A DNA stretch of 64,000 nt from CAWIHS01 sp963836005 (GCA_963836005.1 CAWIHS010000004.1:496001-560000); one strand, 5' to 3'; counted from the first letter of the stretch, positions 1 through 9,784 are shown. Notes: generated by a model from the letters alone, not told the origin. Numbers and translations: made by a program.

Positions 1-90
1 GAGTATATGGCATTAATTTTAAAGGATATTAAATTCAACGATACTTTACAACGTATAAACTGTAAATGGTTATTTTATCTTTATTTAATC

Positions 91-361
91 GTAACTATTC
101 AGCGTAATTTTGAAAACGTCTTTGACACTAGGAATTTATTCCAGAAGACGCCGTGAATACATCCCTGTAGGCTTGAATGTGGCATGACCACCAGGGATGG
201 TGGGAATGCATGTGAGAGACAGGAGTCGAAATCGTCCATGCCACATACACTTGACCTACAAGGATGTAGGGAATGCAGATCACGCAGGAGCAATTATCTG
301 CCTTACGCAAACACCTGATATCAATCACTTAGTGAAAATCTTAAATACACTGAATAGTTAC
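91..361 (+). repeat. MITE-like hairpin element, IS66-type ends (copy A)
   Basis: The ends are GTAACTATTCAGCGTA and, inverted, GTAACTATTCAGTGTA (15 of 16 match). Flanks ATTTAATC (83-90) and ATTTTATC (362-369) look like an 8-bp target duplication with one change. A longer 19-bp near-repeat (72-90 and 362-380) is also present. The interior holds the shared core CAGAAGACGCCG (142-153). A 52-bp module at 186-237 lies in inverted orientation compared with copies E, F and G. No transposase is encoded, and small ORFs inside are by-products of the repeat. Confidence 0.85.
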
Positions 362-644
362 ATTTTATCTTTAGTTAATCTTATAACTCAGTTTAAAAAT
401 ATCCTCTTATATTGGGGATGTTCTCTTTCTGGAATAAATTAAAATAAAACCTGTTCAGCCTGTTTTATATTTTGAGTCCCAACCTTATAGACAGGTAGAT
501 TATAAAAACAGAACGCTTTAAGGTATTTGTTTGTGTAATGTTTTCCAAAATCTCACCCTGCACACCAGCGGCTTTAAAGATGATGAACATCAATTCAATT
601 TAATATAGAATGCCTGCATGATGACAACTTATACAGGGTTAAAG
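362..644. other. intergenic, upstream of dikinase gene
   Basis: Stretch of about 280 bases that follows copy A and precedes the dikinase-like gene. I see no RNA gene or convincing ORF. It should hold the promoter of the 645-4840 operon, but no clear -35/-10 pair stands out. Confidence 0.4.
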
Positions 645-3569
645 ATGAAATCACTTTTTATGATAATGCTATGGACACTGACATTGCCTGTTACTCTTTG
701 GGCCAGTAATCAGCATGAAAATATCAGCAATAAGGAATACATCGACTGGATTGTGGAAATGAAAACCGCTACTCGCGGCCCGTTTAAAGATGTGAAGTGG
801 TTTTGTAATGACGGCAGTGTGTTGCCTCCCAAAGCCTATGCCTGCGTAGAGCATGGGGGAGGCTATCAGCACGGCAATTATGCTGAAAACACCAGCATTT
901 TACGCAGTAATGGTTATTATGTTGCTAACATTCTGGCAGGTTTTGATGCTGAACAGGCCATGCAGGACCCTGATTTTATCGATCAATATAACCAGATATT
1001 ACTGGAAAAATTTCTGATCCAGATTGATGATGGCTGGATCATGAGAAAAGCGCAATTTTATCGTGGTGCCATTCAGGAGGAAGACGAACGCAAGGGAGCC
1101 AGAAATCTGCTCATCAAATTATGCGGTGAACAAGAATGGATTAGCTATCGTTATCTTGGATTACGTACAGGTGCACGTCTGCTGTCCCATGGTGAAGATA
1201 CTGCCTCGGTACAAAAAATAAGACAAATGGCTGCTTCTCTGGCAGAAAAAGACAGTGGCTTTAAAAAACTGCGCGTTAAAATTCATGGTTCACCGGATGC
1301 AGGTGACGCCCAAATGGTGAGGGAATACGCAAAAACCAAAGTCAGCAAAAATGCCGACAATAGTCAGTATCTTACCCTGGCTGATGAGATTGACAGGGTC
1401 TATAAAGATCCGGCATTAGCAGAATTATTGCGAGCCAATGCAAAAATATTCACCAGGGGGCCCTGGCTGCAATCGTATTTAAATAAGCTTGCGAAATCAC
1501 TGGAAGAGAACAAAAGCCCATACCATCAATTCTCCACAACGGCGAAAGCACTGGCTGATTTGCGTGATTTTATGCCAAAAGTCAGAAATTACAGTGCCCG
1601 TCTGCGCTTGCTGGATATAAGTTTGAATGTTGAAGCTGTCAATTTTAAAGCCAGTACCGAGTTACGTAAAGAAATTCAGCAATTCTCCAGAAAACAACGC
1701 ATTGATCTATTGCAGCAAGCTGCGCTGGCGGCATATGGAACAGGAGCTATCAACAAAAGAAGTTTAGAGCAAATTGAGCATAGTATTGCATCTGTGAATA
1801 AAAATGAAGTGTTATTAAAAGAGTATATCTATGTGCTGAATTATCTGGGACGTGTGCCGGGTTGGGGGACTCAGGCAATGCGTTTTCATTTTTACGGCTC
1901 CATGCAAAAACTGGGTGAAATTGAGCCTCTGAGCTATCATTTTATTCAGGATCAACTACGCGGCAGCCCATTATTGTTTTTCTCACAGGTGCTCAATGAG
2001 CTGGCTATTGATGTCAATCAACTGTCAGGTGTCAAGCACAGTTTATTTGGCAAAAAAATAGGTGTCGGATTTCATGCACTTAATCCCGGACTGGTCAGAG
2101 GGACTCTGCATACTGATGTGACTATTGAAAATATTGCATCCATAAAACCTGATGGTATTTATGTCTTGCCTGAAACGGTTTCAGATCTGCCGCCATTATC
2201 TGGAATTATTACTGCAGGAGAAGGTAATCCGCTTTCGCATGTGCAATTATTGGCACGCAATCTGGGTATTCCAAATGTGACTGTTAATGAAGAGCTTATC
2301 CCTGAATTACAAAAACACAATAGTCAAACGATTGTCATGGCCGTTTCTCCATCAGGTCTGGTGGAACTCAATCATGACAGTGAAAAATGGCGTAACTTTT
2401 TTGGTGCTAATAAAAATCAGGAGAATATTGTTATTCGCCCTGATCTTGAAAAGCTGGATATTAATTATCGTGAATTTATTGATTTGACGCAATTGCGTGC
2501 CAAAGACTCTGGGCGGATAGTGGGACCGAAAGCCGCCAAATTGGGTGAACTAAAACATATTTACCCGGATAAGGTGGCCAATGGGCTGGCTATTCCGTTT
2601 GGGATTTTCCGTCAAGTGGTGTTAGACAAACCTTATAACAACAGTTCGCAAACCGTTTATGAGTGGATGCTGGAACAATATGCAATTATTCGCTCGCTGG
2701 AATCGGATCCGTTCAAGCATCAGACAGTGAGCGAAACGTTCAGAGCGGAATTATATGATATCATTATCAATGCTGAAATCGATGCAAAATTTATCCAGTC
2801 TTTGCGCCAGGCGTTAACAGCCACTTTCGGCACTGCTGATCTGGGCGTATTTGTACGTTCTGATACCAATGTCGAGGATTTGCCAGGCTTTACCGGTGCC
2901 GGTTTAAATTTAACTCTGCCCAATGTCATAGGCTTTGATCATTTAGTGACGGCGATTAATCAGGTCTGGGCATCACCCTTTACGAAACGAGCTTTTGCCT
3001 GGCGTCAATCGCATATGGAACAGCCGCAATATGTTTATCCTTCCATTTTACTCTTACGTTCTGTGGCCAGTGATAAATCAGGTGTCATGGTTACAGAAGA
3101 CATTTCAACGGGTGATAAAGGCGTTTTGTCCATTGCAGTGAATGAAGGGGTTGGTGGAGCAGTGGATGGTCAATCAGCTGAATCATTACGCGTCAATATG
3201 ACGGATGCGTCAGTCAGAGTGTTGGCGACCGCAACCGCACCGACAAGACGCCTGCCATCACCCCAGGGCGGGCTGGTTGAGTTACCTGTCAGCGGTGCAG
3301 ACACAATTTTGCAGCCGGCTGAAATCAAACAATTAATTCAGTTTGCCAGGGAGTTGCCTGACAAGTTTCCTTCCATTGTGAACGATGCAGGCAATCCTGC
3401 TCCGGCTGATGTGGAATTCGGCTTTGTTGATGGAGCATTGAATTTATTCCAGATACGTCCGTTTTTAGATAATCAGAATGTACAGGGAATGGCTTATTTG
3501 ATTAATATGGATAAGTCACTGAATAGTTCATCAACGGTCAAAGTGGATATGAATGGAGTACCAGAATAA
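645..3569 (+). CDS. exported dikinase-like protein (PEP-utiliser His domain + PPDK N domain)
   Basis: This 974-residue protein starts with a signal-peptide-like segment (MKSLFMIMLWTLTLPVTLWA). I chose ATG 645 because two earlier in-frame ATGs at 618 and 621 would put polar residues before it. Residues about 1-480 are not recognised. A phosphohistidine swivel domain follows, with GEGNPLSHVQLLARNLGIP around His532. The C-terminal third is a PPDK/PEP-synthase nucleotide-binding domain (VGPKAAKLGEL, FVRSDTNVEDLPGFTGAG, PADVEFGF, LFQIRPF). The His domain lying before the nucleotide domain is the order of alpha-glucan water dikinase, not of PEP synthase. The odd point is the signal peptide, since ATP is not expected in the periplasm. 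It overlaps the next gene by one base (TAATG), so the two are co-translated. The substrate is unknown. Confidence 0.8.
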   Translation: MKSLFMIMLWTLTLPVTLWASNQHENISNKEYIDWIVEMKTATRGPFKDVKWFCNDGSVLPPKAYACVEHGGGYQHGNYAENTSILRSNGYYVANILAGFDAEQAMQDPDFIDQYNQILLEKFLIQIDDGWIMRKAQFYRGAIQEEDERKGARNLLIKLCGEQEWISYRYLGLRTGARLLSHGEDTASVQKIRQMAASLAEKDSGFKKLRVKIHGSPDAGDAQMVREYAKTKVSKNADNSQYLTLADEIDRVYKDPALAELLRANAKIFTRGPWLQSYLNKLAKSLEENKSPYHQFSTTAKALADLRDFMPKVRNYSARLRLLDISLNVEAVNFKASTELRKEIQQFSRKQRIDLLQQAALAAYGTGAINKRSLEQIEHSIASVNKNEVLLKEYIYVLNYLGRVPGWGTQAMRFHFYGSMQKLGEIEPLSYHFIQDQLRGSPLLFFSQVLNELAIDVNQLSGVKHSLFGKKIGVGFHALNPGLVRGTLHTDVTIENIASIKPDGIYVLPETVSDLPPLSGIITAGEGNPLSHVQLLARNLGIPNVTVNEELIPELQKHNSQTIVMAVSPSGLVELNHDSEKWRNFFGANKNQENIVIRPDLEKLDINYREFIDLTQLRAKDSGRIVGPKAAKLGELKHIYPDKVANGLAIPFGIFRQVVLDKPYNNSSQTVYEWMLEQYAIIRSLESDPFKHQTVSETFRAELYDIIINAEIDAKFIQSLRQALTATFGTADLGVFVRSDTNVEDLPGFTGAGLNLTLPNVIGFDHLVTAINQVWASPFTKRAFAWRQSHMEQPQYVYPSILLLRSVASDKSGVMVTEDISTGDKGVLSIAVNEGVGGAVDGQSAESLRVNMTDASVRVLATATAPTRRLPSPQGGLVELPVSGADTILQPAEIKQLIQFARELPDKFPSIVNDAGNPAPADVEFGFVDGALNLFQIRPFLDNQNVQGMAYLINMDKSLNSSSTVKVDMNGVPE

Positions 3570-4840
3570 TGAAAATTTTCATTACAGCGATTCTTATCTT
3601 TATGATACTCTCAGCCATAATAGCTCATGGTTACCCGCTGGATGGTTACAATGATACCGGCATAAGGCGTACTGAAGGGGCACGTCTGGCCAATGAAGGG
3701 ATTATCAAAGATATAAAACAACCGCCGGGGGCCATGTTATCAACCGAACAGGTGGATATCCGGTTGCTGGAACACAAGGATTTTCAGATACCGCAAGCTG
3801 ATCCGCAATTATCCGCTCAGCTCACAAACTTACTGGGAAATCAAGCGCAAGAGTACGGCATTGCGGTGCTGGATCTGACCGATATTGATCAACCTCGTTA
3901 TGCGATGCATCGCGGTGAATATAAGCAAAATGTCGGCAGTGTCGGCAAGATTCTGGTTGCTTTGGGGGTTTTTCAGGCCATGGCTGATACCTGGCCAGGT
4001 GAGGATGCTAAACGCATAGAGGTGTTAAAAAACACGCTAGTGACAGCGGACCAGTTCAGTCAATCTGATCACCATACGATCCGCATTTTTGATCTGGAAA
4101 ATAAAACCTTAACTCGCAGACCCATGAAAATAGGTGATCAGGGGTCGCAATGGGAGTTTCTAGACTGGATGCTCTCTGTCAGTTCAAATTCGGCAGCGGC
4201 AATGAACCAGCGTCAGGGCATGTTAATGACTCAATACGGGATGGATTTTCAGCCTTCAGAAACGGAAATAAAACGCTTTTTCAAAGAAACCCCGGCAGTC
4301 GAGAAAACAGCGCTGTATCAAAAAACGTTCTGGGAACCGGTTACCCGCAATGGTCTGGATTTAGAGCAAATACGTCAGGGAAGCTTTTTTACTCACCAGG
4401 GTAAGCGGCTGGTTAATGGCGGGGGTAATAGCTATGCAACAGCCAACCAATTGCTTGAATTACTGGTTAAAATGGAAAAAGGTGAGTTGGTGGATGAATT
4501 TTCCTCCCGTCAGCTAAAACGTCTGCTGTATTTAACCGAGCGCCGTATACGTTATGCTTCATCACCGGCACTGAAAAATTCGGCGGTTTACTATAAATCA
4601 GGTTCCTTATATTCATGCAAAAAAGAAGAAAACTTTAAATGTGGTGCTTATAAGGGGAATGTGCGCAATTATATGAATTCGGTTGCGATTATTGAGAGTC
4701 CGCCTGATGAAGGCAATCTTTATTATATGGTGGTTGTTATCTCCAATGTATTGAGGAAAAACTCAGCCGTTGAACATCAGACTTTAGCGACAAGAATTCA
4801 TCGTTTAATGCAAAAAGCGCATCCGGTTGCAGAAAAATAG
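3569..4840 (+). CDS. exported serine hydrolase, class A beta-lactamase / DD-peptidase fold
   Basis: A protein of 423 residues with an N-terminal hydrophobic signal segment. It shows the three active-site motifs of penicillin-recognising serine enzymes: SVGK (Ser124, Lys127), SSN at 205-207, and KSG near residue 350. It is longer than class A beta-lactamases (about 290), with about 100 extra residues before the SxxK motif. The start overlaps the stop of the upstream dikinase-like gene by one base, so the pair is an operon. A beta-lactamase, a peptidoglycan peptidase or an esterase are all possible. I see no reason to call it a resistance enzyme, and its pairing with the dikinase argues for an envelope role. 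Confidence 0.8.
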   Translation: MKIFITAILIFMILSAIIAHGYPLDGYNDTGIRRTEGARLANEGIIKDIKQPPGAMLSTEQVDIRLLEHKDFQIPQADPQLSAQLTNLLGNQAQEYGIAVLDLTDIDQPRYAMHRGEYKQNVGSVGKILVALGVFQAMADTWPGEDAKRIEVLKNTLVTADQFSQSDHHTIRIFDLENKTLTRRPMKIGDQGSQWEFLDWMLSVSSNSAAAMNQRQGMLMTQYGMDFQPSETEIKRFFKETPAVEKTALYQKTFWEPVTRNGLDLEQIRQGSFFTHQGKRLVNGGGNSYATANQLLELLVKMEKGELVDEFSSRQLKRLLYLTERRIRYASSPALKNSAVYYKSGSLYSCKKEENFKCGAYKGNVRNYMNSVAIIESPPDEGNLYYMVVVISNVLRKNSAVEHQTLATRIHRLMQKAHPVAEK

Positions 4841-4855
4841 GTGATAATTGTTCAA

Positions 4856-5740
4856 TTATTTATTCCCTGCTACCAGTTGATGAATGGGCAGAGCTAATTT
4901 TTCCAGCCATTTTCCGCCGGTTGCCGAATCTGACAGCCCGATTACAATGTATTTATAGTCTTTGTGCTCAATCAATGCGCTATCAGCATGGAAGTTTTTC
5001 CATGAACCGGATTTTCGGTAAATTTCAATATCCGGAATAGATTCCAGACCTCTCACAAATTTATGTTTAATTCCCGGTTTGCTGAGGATTGATTTCATTT
5101 TTTTTGAATATTCAGGGCGTAATAGCTGATTAGTTTCCAGTAAGTAGTAAAACCGTGCGGCCTGAATTGCGGTTGCGCCATGGGACAGATTGTAAAGTGG
5201 ATCTCTTTGATAAGCAGATCCTTTGGAATAAGCTTTTCCCAGCCAGAGCCCGCCATTGTGTTCAGGATCGTAGAGAGCAAAATCTGGTGTCTGAATGATT
5301 TCTATAATACGTTCCCCGCCAACGAGCGACAGTACATAACTGGCTGAACCATTGTCAGAGTAACGGATCATTTGTATCATTTGCTCATATAGTTCATCAC
5401 TTTCTTGCAGATGTCCCAATTCAATCTCCACAAATGCTCCCAACAGGATCGCAATTTTTGGCAGGCTGGCGGCATAGAACATTTTATTCCCATTAAGCTG
5501 AGCTAATTTGGGTTTTTTTAAATCACTGATATCCACCAATACAAGGGACAGGTTTTTGTTTTGAATGGGTTTCCATAAGCCCTGTTTCTTTACCAGTTTT
5601 TCAAGATTCTGTTGTAAAACAGGATCAGTTGAATTCCATAAAGTTGGATAGTTTACGGGCTTGTTAGACCAGGATGTTTCAGCTATACTCGCTGGTGCAT
5701 GGAGAGTAAAGAGTATCAAGATAAAAATGAAAAAGTGCAT
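4856..5740 (-). CDS. exported class A beta-lactamase-like serine hydrolase
   Basis: A 294-residue protein with a signal peptide (about 1-20, ending in SIA). Motifs are SLPK (Ser92-Lys95), SDN (128-130) and KSG near 243, in normal class A beta-lactamase spacing and length. It is convergent with the preceding serine hydrolase: their 3' ends are 15 bases apart, so they are separate transcripts despite the shared fold. The canonical omega-loop glutamate is not obvious, so beta-lactam hydrolysis is uncertain. A peptidoglycan-directed or esterase activity is an alternative. Confidence 0.8.
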   Translation of the reverse strand: MHFFIFILILFTLHAPASIAETSWSNKPVNYPTLWNSTDPVLQQNLEKLVKKQGLWKPIQNKNLSLVLVDISDLKKPKLAQLNGNKMFYAASLPKIAILLGAFVEIELGHLQESDELYEQMIQMIRYSDNGSASYVLSLVGGERIIEIIQTPDFALYDPEHNGGLWLGKAYSKGSAYQRDPLYNLSHGATAIQAARFYYLLETNQLLRPEYSKKMKSILSKPGIKHKFVRGLESIPDIEIYRKSGSWKNFHADSALIEHKDYKYIVIGLSDSATGGKWLEKLALPIHQLVAGNK

Positions 5741-5798
5741 TCAATTTCCTGAAGATAGCAAGTAAAAAAATTCCGATCTGATATTATAAACAAGAATC

Positions 5799-7994
5799 CT
5801 ACCAGCCCAGTACATTATGCATAATTGACCATCTTGGTGCTTTTTTTTCTGCTCCCTTGCCTGCAACCCAGTAGTCTTTGGCCTGATCAATAAGACCATT
5901 CGCTTTTTTGGCTGCCAGCCACTGGCTTAAAAATTGGGCAAATTCTTTCTCGCCTTTGGCAACGGCATAACTCAGTGGAAATTTTGTTAAAGAGGGTTTG
6001 GGCAGAACTGAAGTGTATTCAGGGTGTAGCAGCGTCAAAGCAGAACCTACTTCAACCAACTCAAGCAGCCCGTCAACCTGATCATCATTAAGCATAAAAA
6101 ACTCGTCATAATTGGTGACAGGAATCATTTCCAGTTGAGTATGAGGCAGAGCCGTCTGTAGTCGTTGAGTTAAATATTTAATAATACGCGGTGATGCAAA
6201 AATGGCCAGTTTAAGCTGTTTCATGTTACGAATAGATTCTGCTGTGGCAAAATCATGACGTCTGTAATCCCGGGTGACTATTCCTATATGGCCATCGATA
6301 TAGGGAGCAGAAAGTTCAAGACTGAGCAGATTCGGAGTATCAAACACCACTCCAGTGAATATGTCAATTTCTCCCCGATTGAGCTGTTCTGTGTAAGTAT
6401 TGACTTCTATAGGGTAAAAATCCAGTTTAACACCCAGGTCACTTGCCAGATAGGTAACAAGTTCAACATCCATTCCAACCAGTTCGTAGGCATTGTTACG
6501 AAACTGAAAGGGTAAACGATTTGAGATATACCCCACTCTTAGAACACCGCGCTGTTTAATCTGTTTCAGCAGGTTATTGTTTAATACTGCTGGAATGTCA
6601 GGCTTATGATTATCATAGTGACTTTTATTATAAACAATCGTATTTACATAGGGAATATTTTCCGGCATTGACATATTCATGATCAGGTTATCTTTAGTGT
6701 AGTGGGTGTCAACGATTGCAAATAATAACAGTCGAGTAAACAATACTGTTACTAGCAGTGAAGCACAAATCATGAATAGATTCTTGATTATACGCTTATG
6801 ATCAAAATGTAGCTTGCCCGTCAGACCCGCGCTGATGATTAAACTAAAGGCAAACAAATTCATAACACTGACCATGGTGTCAAATTTACCATTGATAATT
6901 GAACTGGGGATATAATAATTAAACATATCATGAGGGATCTGGAACAAATCGAGTAAAAAGGGCAGAGCAACTTGTGCTTTGGCAAAAAAGCTAAAAATTC
7001 CAGTGCTTATAAATTCAGGGTATTGTGAGAGTTTAAGTTCTGAACCTGCCATCCAGGCAGCAAACGGAATGAAGAGCAGAGCTAGTAGGCGCCCGGTATT
7101 AGGAAAATTGAAAGTGACTGGAATAATGATATCAACCAGTTGATTATTTTTGTCTGAATCCATTTGATAATGCTTAAAAAGCTGCTTCGAGTTTTCAATC
7201 AGCATGGGCAAGATAATAAAAACATTTTGAGCAATAAATCCGGTCAACAAGGCAGAACGGGAGAAATTAAGAATGTCCTTGTATTTAAACGGGGTCAGCA
7301 TGACAATGAGTAAGGGCAAAACTATAAATGTCAGCAATAGTGCCGCCATAATATAAATAACAAAATACACCTGGAGATGAGTCACTTGCTCCAGGGTCAT
7401 GGTACCCGCTGATACAGCCACAATGGAAAAGACTCCAATGGGGGTGAGCTGAACCATAAATCCCATGACTTTTGCCAAAACATCGGTAAATACCCTGAGA
7501 CTGTCGACTATTATTGACTTGTCTTTATGACCAATTAAGGCAACACCTACGGCGATACAAAACAAAACAACCGCGGGAACAATACTATTGGCCATGGCAT
7601 AAAAAGGATTTTGGGGGATATAGATTTCAATGGGGTTAAACGGTTTTATATCTTGAGTGATATTTGAACTGTAAAATGAAGCGTCTTGCCACTGAGGGAA
7701 CGCAAATGGCATGGCAAAAATGATGGCAGCGGAAATAAGCCAGAACAGTAACAATAGCAGACCGCCGCGAATAGCCAGTGATGTAGCCAGTGACTTATCG
7801 AGTGAACCGACACCGCTTATCAGCGAAACAACCACAAAAGGCAGTACGGTCATCTGCATTAAACGGATCCAGACTTCCCCGATCCAGCGGATGGATAAAA
7901 CACTCTCTCCTACAAAAAGTCCGACCAGAACACCCAGGATCAAGCCGCCAATAATCCTGCTGGACAGGCTCATATTTGAAAAAAAATGTGCCAT
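5799..7994 (-). CDS. dicarboxylate/amino acid:cation symporter fused to a solute-binding domain
   Basis: A 731-residue fusion. Residues about 1-430 form a multi-pass Na+/H+:dicarboxylate (SDF/DAACS) symporter starting at MSLSSRIIGGLILGVLVG. After the last membrane segment, residues about 470-715 form a family 3 amino-acid-binding domain (LRVGYISNRLPFQF, LVGMDVELVTYLASDLGV, GEIDIFTGV) that should face the periplasm. Such binding domains usually serve ABC transporters or histidine kinases, so joining one to a secondary carrier suggests ligand capture or gating. An amino acid or C4-dicarboxylate is the likely substrate. The gene stands alone between the hydrolase and tRNA-Val. Confidence 0.88.
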   Translation of the reverse strand: MAHFFSNMSLSSRIIGGLILGVLVGLFVGESVLSIRWIGEVWIRLMQMTVLPFVVVSLISGVGSLDKSLATSLAIRGGLLLLLFWLISAAIIFAMPFAFPQWQDASFYSSNITQDIKPFNPIEIYIPQNPFYAMANSIVPAVVLFCIAVGVALIGHKDKSIIVDSLRVFTDVLAKVMGFMVQLTPIGVFSIVAVSAGTMTLEQVTHLQVYFVIYIMAALLLTFIVLPLLIVMLTPFKYKDILNFSRSALLTGFIAQNVFIILPMLIENSKQLFKHYQMDSDKNNQLVDIIIPVTFNFPNTGRLLALLFIPFAAWMAGSELKLSQYPEFISTGIFSFFAKAQVALPFLLDLFQIPHDMFNYYIPSSIINGKFDTMVSVMNLFAFSLIISAGLTGKLHFDHKRIIKNLFMICASLLVTVLFTRLLLFAIVDTHYTKDNLIMNMSMPENIPYVNTIVYNKSHYDNHKPDIPAVLNNNLLKQIKQRGVLRVGYISNRLPFQFRNNAYELVGMDVELVTYLASDLGVKLDFYPIEVNTYTEQLNRGEIDIFTGVVFDTPNLLSLELSAPYIDGHIGIVTRDYRRHDFATAESIRNMKQLKLAIFASPRIIKYLTQRLQTALPHTQLEMIPVTNYDEFFMLNDDQVDGLLELVEVGSALTLLHPEYTSVLPKPSLTKFPLSYAVAKGEKEFAQFLSQWLAAKKANGLIDQAKDYWVAGKGAEKKAPRWSIMHNVLGW

Positions 7995-8285
7995 AAAAAC
8001 TGTGTTAAACCTCTATAGTTAGTGCCTAAGCAATAATTGCTAAAGTTTTTTCACCTTTTTATGGATTTAAGCTCAGGAAAGGGGGGATAACAATGTAAAG
8101 TTTTAGATGTTTGGCCCTGTGGCGAACTGATATAAGCCCTGTATGAGATTTTACCTGTACGCTGGGATACAATTTTTTTGATGTGCATAGTGTTCAACTG
8201 TTTGTTGCGAATTTTTGCATAATTTAATGTCCAGTTAAAAAACGCGCAACGCTTACAGTGATAATACTATTTTTTCAGGTGTTGA
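7995..8285. other. intergenic between symporter and tRNA-Val
   Basis: About 290 bases with no ORF or RNA gene that I can support. It should contain the promoter of the minus-strand symporter. Confidence 0.35.
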
Positions 8286-8362
8286 TGGTGGGTGATAAAA
8301 GATTTGAACTTTTGACCCCCGCCTTGTAAGGGCGGTGCTCTGACCAGCTGAGCTAATCACCC
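8286..8362 (-). tRNA. tRNA-Val (anticodon TAC)
   Basis: Read on the minus strand it begins GGGTGATTAGCTCAGCTGG and folds as a standard cloverleaf. The anticodon stem CCGCC/GGCGG encloses the loop CTTACAA, so the anticodon is TAC. The T-arm contains GTTCAAATC, and the acceptor stem GGGTGAT pairs with ATCACCC. The CCA end is encoded (8286-8288). It closely resembles the E. coli tRNA-Val with the same anticodon. Confidence 0.95.
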
Positions 8363-8440
8363 GCAACTGTTTTGAAAGATGCGTATTGTAAAATAAAATG
8401 TCACAAAAAGAAACTATTTTGTTTTTTGGTTACATCTACT

Positions 8441-8696
8441 GTAACTACTCAGCAAATCAAGCCGCAGGAAGGCTAACCATCAAAAAGTTACAAACATATA
8501 AAATTCAAAGACTTATATTTTTGTTACTTAGAAGCGTAATTTCTAAAACGTCATTGATACCAGGAATTTGTTACAGAAGACGCCGTTAATACATCCATGC
8601 AGGCTCTATATAGCCATCCCTGGCTATATAAGCTTCTTCCACAAACACCTGATATCAATAACTTGCAACAATAATCAAAATACGCTGAGTAGTTAC
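8441..8696 (+). repeat. MITE-like hairpin element, IS66-type ends (copy B)
   Basis: The ends are GTAACTACTCAGC and its inverse GCTGAGTAGTTAC, and both differ from the other copies at the same paired position. A perfect 8-bp duplication CATCTACT flanks it (8433-8440 and 8697-8704). It carries the CAGAAGACGCCG core and one hairpin TATAGCCATCCCTGGCTATA. The 52-bp module of copies A, E, F and G is absent. About 85 extra bases sit next to the left end. Confidence 0.92.
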
Positions 8697-8704
8697 CATC
8701 TACT

Positions 8705-9252
8705 TATATTTGGATATAGTTGGTTGCAGATATTAACCTTTATATGTCAAAGACATATCGAGTGTTGTTATGATTATCTCAAAATGTCAACCACTTAAAC
8801 AATTCCTTAAAAATGTTTAGTATTTGTTTAGTGGTTAAGCACTGGTTGAAAAAGCTTGCATTTCACAATTACCGCTCAATGCCAGTCAAGGATATTGACA
8901 CTATGAGAAAAAAATCAGCATCCCCATTGGAAAAATTGCCGCTGGGGTTGACATCATTATGGAAGAATCAGAACTGAAATATGGCTAATCTTATTTTCCT
9001 CTGCTAATTTATAACAAGGAATTAATGTAAAGAGTCAGGAAGAAGAATGTTAACGATATCTCTACAGAGTCTAAATAAACATGATCTACAAAATCAGAGA
9101 TTTATGCTCAGGGCAATATTATAGAGAACACAGTCATAATCCTGATATAAGCAACATTATTTAAACCCTTGCGGTTCGGATGTGAGTAACGGTCAAAAAC
9201 TATCAACTCACTACAATTGATAAATCAGAGAGATAAGCGCTGGAGAATTAAA
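8705..9252. other. intergenic after copy B
   Basis: About 550 bases, AT-rich, with no ORF or RNA gene that I can support. Confidence 0.35.
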
Positions 9253-9459
9253 ATGTTAAATAAAGAACGCCGTAAATATTTTGAAAAAAAAATGGATGAA
9301 TCAGATGAAATACACAATCTTTTGAATAAAAGCAAATTGTTCAAGTACTTATCTGAGGATGATAAGAAAAAGCTGGTGGTTGAACTATTGAAGGAGGAAC
9401 AATATCATCGGATCTATGAGGCATTGATTTCATTAGGTTCAGCTATTAAAAACAGATAA
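9253..9459 (+). CDS. small hypothetical protein, charged and helical
   Basis: Sixty-eight residues, starting at ATG 9253 behind GGAG at a good distance. An in-frame start at 9217 has no such site. The protein is rich in Lys and Glu (MLNKERRKYFEKKMDESDEI...), probably all helical, with no signal peptide or membrane segment. I do not recognise a family. It stands alone with about 325 bases to the next gene. Confidence 0.5.
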   Translation: MLNKERRKYFEKKMDESDEIHNLLNKSKLFKYLSEDDKKKLVVELLKEEQYHRIYEALISLGSAIKNR

Positions 9460-9784
9460 ACACTGAAATCTATTATCAGGAGGTAAGCATATAGTCTCTG
9501 TGGTTCGGAATAAGAGGGCGCATTCCCACCCCTTCATGATGTATAAGCCAGCTACCGGCACCCTGACTATTTTTATTTAAATATCACAGCTGATAACACG
9601 TTAATATCACATAAAACAGCTTGGAAATTAAGGTGAAATGTAAAACTTGAAGCAGCGGTTGTTTATTGTTGTTCATTATAAGCTTTAAAGCGTTCTGAAT
9701 AATGCCTTGTGCATAAGCATAGGTTTGCGGAACTTCTTGTAATTGGATGATTATTTACTATGCTCTATTGCAGGAGGAAGCATA
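9460..9784. other. intergenic, no feature seen
   Basis: About 325 bases between two orphan genes. I see nothing beyond the AGGAGG ribosome-binding site at 9772-9777 of the next gene. Confidence 0.35.

Noticed and set aside
197..442. 81-codon open frame near the start of the window
   Set aside because: It lies inside repeat copy A, and its peptide reappears in shifted forms in other copies, so it reflects the repeat and not a gene.
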